From: Clostridia bacterium
GTDB taxonomy: Bacteria; Bacillota; Clostridia; Oscillospirales; Acutalibacteraceae
Direction: 5' to 3'
Length of the DNA stretch: 64,000 nucleotides
NCBI GenBank assembly: GCA_017399535.1
Contig: JAFQBX010000018.1
Location: 179,346-243,345, forward strand
In this document: piece after piece, positions 53,078-61,062 of the stretch
How the letters are laid out: each line of letters begins with the position of its first letter
Position numbering within the stretch: position 1 is the stretch's first letter
The notes under the pieces: model-generated
Told to the model about the DNA's origin: nothing
The model's database searches: none
What the model saw: only the letters and a program-made list of their open reading frames with translations
Made by a program: the position numbers and the translations under genes

Positions 53078-54250
53078 TCAAGAAAATTTACTCCACATTT
53101 TATCAAAATCAGGTGAAGAGTCCACCGACGCTCTGAACATCAATTCGCCGTTATTATCATAAGCAGAATATACAGTTTCTGTATAATACCAAGTTGAGCT
53201 GATTATTGTCGGTGTGTTTTCGTATTCTCCCGTATTATTTTCAGAAACTACTAAATAAAAGTCACCATAATCAATAAACGTTTTCGGTGTTCCCCCATCA
53301 AAGCCATCTAATATAGGGTTACTTATATGTATCGGGGTGCCATCCTTCTCTCCTATTTTGTCATCAAAATAATCTCTACCGGTTTCTCTTTTCATTTCGA
53401 CTGTTTCGAGGCGGTCGTTTATAGTAATCACCCAATCAACAGGATAACCTTTTGAATTTGAACCAGCAAAATCACCGTCATCCGATTGTGAACTGATTGA
53501 TAAAATAAAATTTTCCCCCGACATTTCCGCAATATATAATTTGTCATAATCTGAACCTGCAATACATTGAGTTTTCAAAATCGAGCCGTTTTTATCAAGA
53601 ATCGCCATATAAATATCGGTCGGTGAATATACTCCACGCGTCTTCGTTTCTGGTGTCTGTGTGTCTCCGAAAAAGTAGTATTGTCCTTCCTTTTCAAAAC
53701 AAAAATCAAACGCGTAGCTTTCTATTTGTTCAAAAGCGGTGTCAAACTGCACTTTTCCATTTTTATCGCATTTTATCACACGCGAAGCAAAGCCCTTATC
53801 ACTAGCCCAGGCGTTTTTATCATAAGCATAGTCCTCAAAGCCGAGAACAAACAAAAATCCGCCGTCATTAGTCGATGTGAGCGTACAAACATGGTACGCA
53901 TCATCGGAGCTGAAGGAATATGTAGCAAGTTCCTTTCCATACAAATCCATCATTTTTATTTTTCGCGTAATAGTCCTGTTTTTCTCATCCTTGGATATAG
54001 TTTCTACATTAAGCAATCTTTCTTCAAAGGCGATTATATTATAGAAAACATTGTTTTTTACAATATCTTTAAATTCTTCAGGAACCTCTCCAACCTGTTT
54101 AACGCTTTTGAGTTCTTTTTTAGTAAATTCATTATATAGCAACGAGGAATCATTACTGTTTGTTAACACATTATCTTTTGAGCAACCGATCAATAGTGAA
54201 AGACATACAAACGTTATAAACAAACACATTGCAGTCAAGCGTTTTTTCAA
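53078..54250 (-). CDS. Lipoprotein of unknown function
   Basis: 390 residues, TTG start with GGGAGGTT nine bases upstream. The signal peptide ends in SLLIGC (Cys about 23). The mature part is rich in aromatic and Asp residues and shows repeated short blocks of the form GKELATYSF, DGGFLFVLGFED, KNGKVQFDTAFEQ, DKNGSILKTQCI and DNNGELMFRASV, suggesting a beta-propeller-like extracellular fold. I do not recognise a named family. Single gene on the minus strand, upstream of the 41-residue peptide gene but with a separate promoter between them. Confidence 0.78.
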   Translation of the reverse strand: MKKRLTAMCLFITFVCLSLLIGCSKDNVLTNSNDSSLLYNEFTKKELKSVKQVGEVPEEFKDIVKNNVFYNIIAFEERLLNVETISKDEKNRTITRKIKMMDLYGKELATYSFSSDDAYHVCTLTSTNDGGFLFVLGFEDYAYDKNAWASDKGFASRVIKCDKNGKVQFDTAFEQIESYAFDFCFEKEGQYYFFGDTQTPETKTRGVYSPTDIYMAILDKNGSILKTQCIAGSDYDKLYIAEMSGENFILSISSQSDDGDFAGSNSKGYPVDWVITINDRLETVEMKRETGRDYFDDKIGEKDGTPIHISNPILDGFDGGTPKTFIDYGDFYLVVSENNTGEYENTPTIISSTWYYTETVYSAYDNNGELMFRASVDSSPDFDKMWSKFS

Positions 54251-54321
54251 AACAATAACCTCCCTTTAAATTAACAATGTGATTAGCATTATCACTTATA
54301 TTGTATCACTCAGGCTAAAAA

Positions 54322-54362
54322 AAGCAACCCTCGATGACACGCATTGTATCATCGAGGGTTTG
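54322..54362 (-). terminator. Terminator after the 253-residue membrane protein gene
   Basis: A 12-bp stem (54326-54337 with 54349-54360), 11-base loop, followed by GCTTTTTTT on the minus strand. Its loop is shared with a second hairpin at 55286-55312. Confidence 0.8.
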
Positions 54363-54450
54363 TTATTTGGCAGATACTAATCATTTTGATACAACGCAAT
54401 GCTAAAACGCCGAGCATTGCATTCTTTAAACGGCCGTTTCATTCCGTATA

Positions 54451-55212
54451 CTAACGTATGTATTTCCAGCCGCATTCCTCTGTAATAAAATCGTATAGCG
54501 ATGTTATATAATCTAAATCAATATCGAAGAACCTAAGATATACAATCTCATTGGTATCATCTGAATATCCTATCAAAACTACTTCCATCGGATAGTAAAG
54601 ATTATATTCATCAATAGACAACATCTGAAACTGATATCCGTCAATTTCCACCATAGGCACGAACCCGTCCTCAGTTTTTTCTGTCTGGAATTTGTATGCT
54701 GTGTCTAGCCGAGCTTTTTGAAGTATATAATCCTCCTGATTATAGTTGCAAATAAGGCCGTCTGTTTCACAGGAGAAAATAAGAAAACTAGAAAAAAGAT
54801 TGTAGTACTCAATTTTAGCAGGGTTACCCAGCTCCGATAAATCCGGCATTAGTTCTCTCTCGCTTACCGAAGAGTAATACTGCTGTACAGCCTCGTTTCC
54901 TTCATAACGCTTTAGCTGCTTCAATCCTACCGAAATCGAGGAGAAGAAAAATGTTATTAAAAATAGCACCAAAATAATACCGGATAACACATATTTTTTC
55001 CAGGTTTTGCTATTGGAGAAAACGCACCAGGCCAGCAACCCAGCCACAAGTGACGGGATTAGAAAATAGACAACGGAAACACCGACATTTAGCACAACAT
55101 CCTTGACCAGAAACAAAATACCCAAAGCCATTGCTGCCATAGGTATCAACACGCAAATGCAAAAACCAATCAATCTATTTTTTGTAAATACAAGTCGTTT
55201 CATTGTCGTCAT
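54451..55212 (-). CDS. Membrane protein of unknown function
   Basis: 253 residues from ATG 55212; ATG 55203 (three codons later) is equally possible. Four membrane helices occupy the first 100 residues (about 12-35, 39-61, 72-92), followed by an extracellular or soluble domain rich in Tyr, Asp and Glu, ending with LYDFITEECGWKYIR. Layout (N-terminal helices, C-terminal soluble part) is like that of the 22185-22880 protein, but sequence similarity is not obvious. No family recognised. Single gene. Confidence 0.72.
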   Translation of the reverse strand: MTTMKRLVFTKNRLIGFCICVLIPMAAMALGILFLVKDVVLNVGVSVVYFLIPSLVAGLLAWCVFSNSKTWKKYVLSGIILVLFLITFFFSSISVGLKQLKRYEGNEAVQQYYSSVSERELMPDLSELGNPAKIEYYNLFSSFLIFSCETDGLICNYNQEDYILQKARLDTAYKFQTEKTEDGFVPMVEIDGYQFQMLSIDEYNLYYPMEVVLIGYSDDTNEIVYLRFFDIDLDYITSLYDFITEECGWKYIR

Positions 55213-55369
55213 ATCCTACCTATAAATTTAATTGTGCTTGATACCACCATCTATATTATAGCAATTCGCCCATAAAATAGCAATCACCGATGATGCGAAT
55301 TGTATCATCGGTAGTTACCTATTTGGTGCGAGTGTTCATAACCAACCTTAAACGCGAGGTAGGAACTAT

Positions 55370-55410
55370 AAAAAAGAAGAACCTCGGCACGCAAAAAAGC
55401 GTGTCGAGAT
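55370..55410 (-). terminator. Orphan minus-strand terminator beside the possible attachment site
   Basis: Stem CTCGACACGC/GCGTGCCGAG (55400-55409 with 55384-55393) with a T6 loop, then GTTCTTCTTTTTT. No complete gene precedes it on that strand. Confidence 0.7.
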
Positions 55411-55414
55411 TCTC

Positions 55415-55462
55415 TACTGGTGCCGGTGGTGCATAACCAGTAGAACTCCCGAAAGGGTTATA
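55415..55462. other. Possible attachment site: tRNA-3'-end remnant within alternative hairpins
   Basis: On the minus strand, CACCGGC-ACCA (about 55419-55429) looks like the acceptor 3' strand plus discriminator and CCA of a leucine-type tRNA, and a terminator follows at once. No tRNA body is attached. ACTGGT/ACCAGT and ATAACC/GGTTAT arms overlap so only one hairpin can form at a time. The A+T-rich region begins just to the right. Confidence 0.4.
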
Positions 55463-55703
55463 CTTTCTTAACACACTATACAAACACCAAAAACACGCTA
55501 ACGACTATTTTCGTAATAAATATTATAAATAGCATCGGTCTCGCCAAGACTCTTTCTTCACTTGGAAACGTGGATTTTTGGGGAATCCACCCTCATATTA
55601 TAAACAATAGAAATCGTTTTGTCAAATCTCATAAGAGAAAAACCGTATTCGTCCTTTCGGATGGATACGGTTTTCTTTTTGGGGGAAATATGGAACTTTT
55701 TGG

Positions 55704-55739
55704 GGAACAGTTCCCGTGAACTGTGCGACTACACAGTTC
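55704..55739. repeat. Palindrome cluster upstream of the Mor-like gene
   Basis: GGAACAGTTCC (55704-55714) overlaps functionally with an 8-bp hairpin GAACTGTG/CACAGTTC (55718-55725 with 55732-55739). Three copies of the AACTGT/ACAGTT half-site. A plausible operator for a regulator such as the one encoded 39 bases downstream. Confidence 0.55.
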
Positions 55740-55777
55740 CAAAGTTATAATTTATAATACAGAAAGGAGTTTTTAAT

Positions 55778-56071
55778 ATGCGAGGTGTTCCAATGTCTAC
55801 TATAGATAAAATTAAAATTAAGGGCGAGTATTTAAACGGTGCTTATAGTGAGCTTGCGGCTATTATCGGTATTGATGCAGTTCTTAAAATTCATTCAAAA
55901 TATCGAGGCACTCAAATATTTTTCCCTGTAGAACTATTTAGTAGAGAGTTCATTGTTAAGCAGATAGTCGAAGAATATAATGGCTATAATGTCCGTGAAC
56001 TTGCTACAAAATACGGGTACACAGAGAAATGGATTCGTAAAATTCTTAAAGACCACATTGATAAAGATTAA
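55778..56071 (+). CDS. Mor-family transcription activator-like protein
   Basis: 97 residues, AGGAG eight bases before the ATG. The pattern of the Mu Mor C-terminal domain is clear: a beta strand region with KYRGTQIFFPVELFSREFIV, then EEYNGYNVRELATKYGYTEKWIRKILKDH (read in pieces NGYNVRELATKYG and TEKWIRKIL), which is the helix-turn-helix. Phage Mor activates middle promoters. Here it is short and lies 15 bases upstream of an 831-residue protein gene in the same direction, so it probably controls this cassette. A palindrome cluster upstream may be its site. Confidence 0.8.
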   Translation: MRGVPMSTIDKIKIKGEYLNGAYSELAAIIGIDAVLKIHSKYRGTQIFFPVELFSREFIVKQIVEEYNGYNVRELATKYGYTEKWIRKILKDHIDKD

Positions 56072-56086
56072 AAAAGGAGAATAAAT

Positions 56087-58582
56087 ATGCTTGAAATTAA
56101 AGAGCCAAAACAATTTTTAGAATTATACAACCGATTTATTTTTAGAAATAGGATGTTTTTGAAGTCAAAAAAGACCGATGAAATTATCTATTTTTCTCAT
56201 CCATTTGAAGATTCAATTATATATATTAGAAAAAAACGTGCAGAAGAAGAACCTCAAGATATTAACGAAAATGTTGAAACAAACGAAATAGAAGATGAAG
56301 ACCTTTTCGATGAATATGACCGTTACGGTGACGATGAGGAAGAAGTTGCAAGTGAGGAAAAACCACAGGCAGATGTGATTGATGCCTCCATAGAATCAAA
56401 ATTACTAAGATATTCTATTGATGATATGAATTCTTGGAAAAAATACAGTGAAAATGATATTGTTAACTATGTTGGTAATCAGAAGGTTTACATATGCGAC
56501 ATATTCGGATATTTTTGCTATGAATTGAATATTTTCAATCATTCAATATTAATGGCTGAATTTAAAAAAATAAACTTAGAATATGAGTATTATTTAAACA
56601 CAGAACTTTACAATGATTACTATAAAAGTGCAGAAGAAAATTGCTTGTGTGGTATGAAAATACTACCAGACTCGAATGGAAATATAATTTCAAAAGAAAA
56701 TGTAAAATTTGATGCTATTGATTTTTACGGCGAAAAGTTTGTAAGTAAGTTTATGGAATTAAACTCTGACGAAATTGGAGCAGATATTGCAGAGGAAGTT
56801 TCAAAAAAGAAAGAAAAACATTTAAGTTTTCTTAAATCATTTTCTAAAACCATGCCAACGATAGTAATGTTTGATACAACATTCCATATAGAAGAAAATA
56901 TTGACGGTATCGCTGAAATTGGAATGTATAATAAATTAGGAAAAATATGTTGCAAGGAACATACTTGTTTATCTTGGTTTAAAGAGAATTTAGATGAACT
57001 CAATCTTCCAGAAGATGACACCTATTTTGAAGAATTAAAAAGTTGCTTTGAATTTTTTGGTATAAATCTAAACAGCTATTTTGAATACATATTTCATTGT
57101 GATAAACAATTGCAAACAACTTTGGAAATGAGAGACGCCTATAATGCAATAGAGTTTTTCTTTGAGGAGCCATTTAACCATCCCAAAAATCAAAGTACTT
57201 TTTCAGCATACTTAACCGAAAAATGGAAATTACAATTTATTAATTATTTGAAAACTCTTCTTGAAGACCATCAAAAATTTTTAGAAGAGTATGAAGAATA
57301 CAAGAAAAACACAGGAGATTATTCGGGTTCTTTTGTCGGCGGCGGCTTCGGTGTTAAAGGTGCGTTAAAAGGTATGCTGACAGCCTCTGTTGCAAATGCA
57401 ATCGAATCTGGAGTTAATCAAGCTATTGAATATAGTTCAATGAAACATAAATATGTGCTTGATGCCTTTAAAGAATATGCAAGAACACAAGATTCAAAAG
57501 ATTTCTTGCTAAAACTTATGGAAATTGATTGCAAAATGATGACCTATGCGTTATCGGCTTTCTTTGAAGATAAAATTGACCAATTATTCAATAGATACAC
57601 AGGTAAAGAGGAAGAAGAAAGATTTTATCTCATTAACGATTATTTTGAGGCTTCAAAGTATTACACTGTATATCTTGCTAAAAAATATAATCTTAAATAT
57701 ATTCCTCAATATCAGGACGAAAATGGTAAAAAACTTAGTTCTCTTTCCAACAAGGTATTACTTGAAAAAGCAATAACGATATTTCCTTATGAAACGGAAT
57801 ATTATGCTGAATATATTGCGGCTTGTGATAATGGAAAGACACCTTTAGGTTTTGTACAGCTTATGAAAGCCTTTGATGTTGATGAAGAATTAACTAATCA
57901 AGTTGAAGTTTGGGAAGAAACCGAAAAAGAGCGTTTAATAACAGAGCAAAAAGCAAAAGAAGCTTGGGAAGCGGCAGAAAAAGAACGTTTAGAGGAAGAA
58001 CGCAAACAAAGAGAAGCAGAGCTTCAGAAGAAATATGATGAACTTGCATCTATTTATGGAAAGGCATATTCAAAACACGAAGATGTTTTTAAGCCGTTAA
58101 TCTATAATGATGTATTCTTATCATTCTTCAAAAAGACATATTCATCAACTGAAGAGCTTATAAAAGAAATTGATGAATATATAAAAACAAAAAGCATTAT
58201 ATCTGCTAAGTTATTAACCAACACATCTCCTAAATTTAAAGCAATGCTACAAAAAGCCAAGTCTGCATATGTTAGAGATTCATTTAGTGACGATGATGCT
58301 TTAATAATGTTCGATGCTACTATTTTTGGAAATGCAAAAAATGGTTTTATAATTACAAGGGATGCGATTTATTCTAATGGACTATTGTCAGACCCGAAGA
58401 AAATGACCTTATCCGAAATTGAAATTGTATGTTGCGACCTTGAGGGTGTTAATGCAGGAAAAAAAGATGTAAAAGATTCTTCTGATTTCATTTCACTTAC
58501 AGGTGCTATCGGTGAAATTGGAAAAATCATTGCTTCATTTATAGCAAATCTTTACTATATTAATGAGATGGAAGGACGGTAA
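56087..58582 (+). CDS. 831-residue protein of unknown function with coiled coil and PH-like C-terminus
   Basis: A+T-rich and not recognised as a named family. Residues 60-105 are a very acidic patch. Residues about 410-445 are Gly/Ala-rich and weakly hydrophobic (GSFVGGGFGVKGALKG). Residues about 606-655 form a highly charged Glu/Lys/Arg coiled coil. The C-terminal part (about 718-831) has DDDALIMFDATIFGNAKNGFIITRDAIYSN in pieces FDATIFGNAKNGF and ITRDAIYSNGLL. That layout is like small beta-barrel/PH-like domains that end many bacterial proteins with a membrane partner. No catalytic motif was found. The gene starts 15 bases after the Mor-like gene and is followed 6 bases later by two four-helix membrane proteins, which are likely partners. 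Confidence 0.75.
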   Translation: MLEIKEPKQFLELYNRFIFRNRMFLKSKKTDEIIYFSHPFEDSIIYIRKKRAEEEPQDINENVETNEIEDEDLFDEYDRYGDDEEEVASEEKPQADVIDASIESKLLRYSIDDMNSWKKYSENDIVNYVGNQKVYICDIFGYFCYELNIFNHSILMAEFKKINLEYEYYLNTELYNDYYKSAEENCLCGMKILPDSNGNIISKENVKFDAIDFYGEKFVSKFMELNSDEIGADIAEEVSKKKEKHLSFLKSFSKTMPTIVMFDTTFHIEENIDGIAEIGMYNKLGKICCKEHTCLSWFKENLDELNLPEDDTYFEELKSCFEFFGINLNSYFEYIFHCDKQLQTTLEMRDAYNAIEFFFEEPFNHPKNQSTFSAYLTEKWKLQFINYLKTLLEDHQKFLEEYEEYKKNTGDYSGSFVGGGFGVKGALKGMLTASVANAIESGVNQAIEYSSMKHKYVLDAFKEYARTQDSKDFLLKLMEIDCKMMTYALSAFFEDKIDQLFNRYTGKEEEERFYLINDYFEASKYYTVYLAKKYNLKYIPQYQDENGKKLSSLSNKVLLEKAITIFPYETEYYAEYIAACDNGKTPLGFVQLMKAFDVDEELTNQVEVWEETEKERLITEQKAKEAWEAAEKERLEEERKQREAELQKKYDELASIYGKAYSKHEDVFKPLIYNDVFLSFFKKTYSSTEELIKEIDEYIKTKSIISAKLLTNTSPKFKAMLQKAKSAYVRDSFSDDDALIMFDATIFGNAKNGFIITRDAIYSNGLLSDPKKMTLSEIEIVCCDLEGVNAGKKDVKDSSDFISLTGAIGEIGKIIASFIANLYYINEMEGR

Positions 58583-58588
58583 TATACA

Positions 58589-59017
58589 ATGTCTAAAATT
58601 ACAAGTATCGCTAAAAAATATTCTTTTATCATATACATAGTACATACAATAATGCTGTTTTTACCCGCATTTGCAAAAATGAGTATTAAAAATGGTGGCA
58701 TTAATGAACAACATTCAATTATAAATATGTTGTTTGGTGGAATTAAACCGTTTTGGTCATTCTTATTTGTGGTGACGGTAATAGTTGGTCTTATTTCTTG
58801 TAAAATCTTATCACAACTTTTTTCAAAAGAGATAGCCGTTATTTTGCAAGGGGTTACTACAGTCGCAAATTTAATATTGCTTTTCATACTTAGAGCAGGA
58901 TATATGAGATTTGCCATTCCTGTAGGAGTTACACGATTTGCATTTTGGTACTATCTGATTTTTGATGTTTTGTTGATTTTGGCTGCTGTTTCTTTAATTG
59001 GAAATAGCGAAGAATAA
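58589..59017 (+). CDS. Small four-helix membrane protein A
   Basis: 142 residues. Helices near 12-30, 52-72, 84-102 and 115-137. The first hydrophobic stretch ends IMLFLPAFAKM, matched by VLFFFPALVYI in the next protein. The two share length, helix spacing and this motif, so they look like diverged duplicates. No family recognised. It starts six bases after the 831-residue gene, so it is in the same operon. Confidence 0.75.
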   Translation: MSKITSIAKKYSFIIYIVHTIMLFLPAFAKMSIKNGGINEQHSIINMLFGGIKPFWSFLFVVTVIVGLISCKILSQLFSKEIAVILQGVTTVANLILLFILRAGYMRFAIPVGVTRFAFWYYLIFDVLLILAAVSLIGNSEE

Positions 59018-59029
59018 GGGAGAATTAGA

Positions 59030-59482
59030 ATGAACAAATTAACTTTTTTGATAAACAAAAGATATAATATAACTTTTGTGCTTTCAATAATTTATGTTGT
59101 ATTATTTTTCTTTCCAGCTTTAGTTTATATTAACACATCTAATCCGACCGAAAATGCGTATTGTTCATATTTTCAAATGATAACTCACGGTTTTTGCATT
59201 ATAAAAATATTATTAATGATTGTTTGCAATGTTTCCATCTTCATTTTTTCAAAGAAGATAGTTAAAGGAATTACAGAAAACAAATCAAATGTAATTGTTA
59301 TATGTTCCTTTATACTGCATTTCTTGCTTAATCGTTGGATTTGGAAAGATTGGGAAGCGTTGTTTTATCCAACGGGTGATATATTCTTTACATATATTTT
59401 TTATTGGATTGTGGATGTCTTAATGGTAATTCTTTTGATAGTAGGATTTTTTGTAAAGAACGAAAATAATGTTGAGTCATAA
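59030..59482 (+). CDS. Small four-helix membrane protein B
   Basis: 150 residues. Helices near 14-33, 55-73, 85-102 and 121-143. A loop with HFLLNRWIWKDWEALFYPTGD lies before the last helix. Similar in layout to the preceding protein, with the FFPAL motif in the first helix. It is the last gene before the terminator at 59602-59640. GGGAGAATTAG lies upstream of the ATG. Confidence 0.75.
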   Translation: MNKLTFLINKRYNITFVLSIIYVVLFFFPALVYINTSNPTENAYCSYFQMITHGFCIIKILLMIVCNVSIFIFSKKIVKGITENKSNVIVICSFILHFLLNRWIWKDWEALFYPTGDIFFTYIFYWIVDVLMVILLIVGFFVKNENNVES

Positions 59483-59601
59483 AAAATTATCCTTTAGTAC
59501 ACATATGGTTTTTGAATGCTATAAATTTTAACAAATTAATATAGAAATTTATTTTGAAATCGTATTATAGTTTGATTTATTATTAATATTCCTTTTAATT
59601 G

Positions 59602-59640
59602 CCCATATCTGCTTGATTGCGGATATGGGTTTTTTATATA
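59602..59640 (+). terminator. Terminator of the 55778-59482 cassette
   Basis: CCCATATC (59602-59609) pairs with GATATGGG (59622-59629), then TTTTTTATATA. Confidence 0.85.
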
Positions 59641-59667
59641 TAAAAATTATAGAAAGCGAGGGATAAT

Positions 59668-59766
59668 ATGCAATATTTCATTGGTGGTTTTCTTGCCACT
59701 TTTGCCCTACTGTTAGCGGCAGACAAATTACTGTTGAATAAGCAAAAAGAAAGCGAGGTTTTTTAG
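59668..59766 (+). CDS. Mini-ORF, 32-residue hydrophobic peptide
   Basis: ATG 59668 to TAG 59766, with GAGGG five bases upstream. It starts MQYFIGGFLATFALLLAAD, one membrane helix, followed by a charged tail. Adjacent mini-ORF and gene follow tightly, so it is likely translated. Small single-helix peptides occur in phage and ICE modules; function unknown. Confidence 0.6.
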   Translation: MQYFIGGFLATFALLLAADKLLLNKQKESEVF

Positions 59767-59767
59767 T

Positions 59768-59887
59768 ATGTTCTTTGCATTAGCTTCGAAGATAGCAACT
59801 GAATACTTTATTTCTGGGTGTACGGCGGCAATATCACTTTATTGTGGAGTTAAGACACCTAAAAACAAAAGGAAACGAGGTAGATAA
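59768..59887 (+). CDS. Mini-ORF, 39-residue peptide
   Basis: ATG 59768 to TAA 59887, one base after the preceding mini-ORF, and abutting the next gene. MFFALASKIATEYFISG and a CTAAISLYCGV segment make one weak membrane helix; the tail is Lys/Arg-rich (PKNKRKRGR). Unknown function; coupled translation with its neighbours is likely. Confidence 0.55.
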   Translation: MFFALASKIATEYFISGCTAAISLYCGVKTPKNKRKRGR

Positions 59888-60295
59888 ATGAAGAAAATTA
59901 CCGACTTCGCAACGCTTGAAAATAGCGGTGCAACACAGCAAGAAAAGAGTATAGTCAAACAGTATTTAAAAGAACTGTTTGAGCTATACAGAATTAATAC
60001 AATTAAAGATATAGGTAGCATATACATTTTAGAAAATGAGGCAGAAATAACAAATTACAAAGCTTTTGAAATGTATGAGCCAATATCGGCAGATAATATA
60101 GAATTTGTTGATAAAATATTTCTATCATCAATAAACACCCAAGAACTTTTTGTATACGTTCTTGGGTGTTTTGTTATCTCTGTCGATTACGCTATTTATT
60201 TATTGCTGCCTATAAATATTTTATCTCCTGAACAACAAGCAATATTCGAACAAGCACGATTTATAAATAATAAGTATTTAACATTGGAGGAATAA
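59888..60295 (+). CDS. 135-residue protein of unknown function, with intragenic terminator-like hairpin
   Basis: GAGGTAG lies before the ATG. It begins MKKITDFATLENSGATQQEKS. No family recognised. A perfect 13-bp inverted repeat (60134-60146 with 60158-60170) lies in the coding region and is followed by TTGTTAT. The protein after it is hydrophobic (FVYVLGCFVISVDYAIYLLLP) and resembles no domain known to me. It lies two bases before the DUF1643 gene. Confidence 0.7.
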   Translation: MKKITDFATLENSGATQQEKSIVKQYLKELFELYRINTIKDIGSIYILENEAEITNYKAFEMYEPISADNIEFVDKIFLSSINTQELFVYVLGCFVISVDYAIYLLLPINILSPEQQAIFEQARFINNKYLTLEE

Positions 60296-60297
60296 AA

Positions 60298-60792
60298 ATG
60301 AATAATAATCTAACAGAAAGAATAAGCCATATTACAAGAAGTGCGGTTTTCTCCAAAGACGGAAAGAAGCGTTATAAACTTGAAAGTATTTGGGATGAAA
60401 ACAAACCTAAAGCCTGTATCATAATGAGTGCTCCCTCAACCGCTGATGAGCTACTCTGCGACCAAACCACCATGCTCTGCTATAACAACGCTGTGGCACA
60501 AAATTTCGGTGGCGTTTCGATAATAAATGTCTTTTGTGGATTAGACTACAAAAATCCCGAAACAGACCGAATAAACAGTTCTATTGTGCTCGAGGAATGC
60601 TCAAAGGCTGATGTGGTAATTGTGGCATACGGCAGAGGAACGGCTCACACGGAAGAAAAAGAACGGTTGCTCGAAGCACTCAAAAAGACCTGTCCTGAAA
60701 AACTGCACACCATAATCGATAGTTCTGGGCAACCGTACAGCCACCCCCTTAGTCCCAAAGCACATTATTGGAGAATTGAAAGATTAAAATAA
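60298..60792 (+). CDS. DUF1643 family protein
   Basis: 164 residues. The DUF1643 signature is present: KRYKLESIWDENKPKACIIMSAPSTADELLCDQTT in pieces RYKLESIW, CIIMSAPSTADE and CDQTTMLC, then GGVSIINVFCGLDYKNPETD and VVIVAYGRGTAH. DUF1643 proteins are common in phages and mobile elements and have no firmly assigned activity. Its middle is richer in G+C than the flanking genes, so it may have come from another source. Two bases separate it from the preceding gene. Confidence 0.85.
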   Translation: MNNNLTERISHITRSAVFSKDGKKRYKLESIWDENKPKACIIMSAPSTADELLCDQTTMLCYNNAVAQNFGGVSIINVFCGLDYKNPETDRINSSIVLEECSKADVVIVAYGRGTAHTEEKERLLEALKKTCPEKLHTIIDSSGQPYSHPLSPKAHYWRIERLK

Positions 60793-60798
60793 TTATTA

Positions 60799-60832
60799 TA
60801 ATAGCGATAGGTATGTTATTTACCTATCGCTA
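60799..60832 (+). terminator. Terminator after the DUF1643 gene
   Basis: AGCGATAGGTA pairs with ACCTATCGCT around an 8-base loop. T tract weak. A second hairpin (GGTTAGGTG/CACCTAACC, about 60898-60930, followed by TTTTG) lies behind it. Confidence 0.65.
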
Positions 60833-60978
60833 TAGTCAAAATTAACAAATTTTTTTGCTACTCGTAAAAAATCAATGCATTTTTAGGCTTCTGAAGGGGT
60901 TAGGTGCCAAGAACGTTTGACACCTAACCTTTTGTGCAGTTTAACCAAATTGGTGCCGTTTTTATAACGTTGTATTTG

Positions 60979-61007
60979 TTGACTATTGCTCAAAAGTGTG
61001 CTATAAT
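60979..61007 (+). promoter_or_regulatory. Sigma-A promoter before the 152-residue gene
   Basis: TTGACT (60979-60984), 17-base spacer, TATAAT (61002-61007). A TGTGCGAAAG/CGCAC motif pair lies downstream before the start codon. Confidence 0.8.
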
Positions 61008-61062
61008 GAGTGTGCGAAAGAAAGTATTATCGCACAAATTATTTTAGAAAGAGGTAAACGAT

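Larger units (their letters stand above)
55213..55777. other. 565-base non-coding boundary region with hairpins and short repeats
   Basis: Holds in order: a hairpin (55286-55312) related to the terminator at 54326; a minus-strand terminator (55384-55409); a tRNA-3'-end-like segment within two mutually exclusive hairpins (55415-55462); three copies of TTTTTGGGG(G)AA (55575, 55676, 55697); a plus-strand terminator (about 55633-55676); and a palindrome cluster before the regulator gene. No ORF is convincing. Confidence 0.7.
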
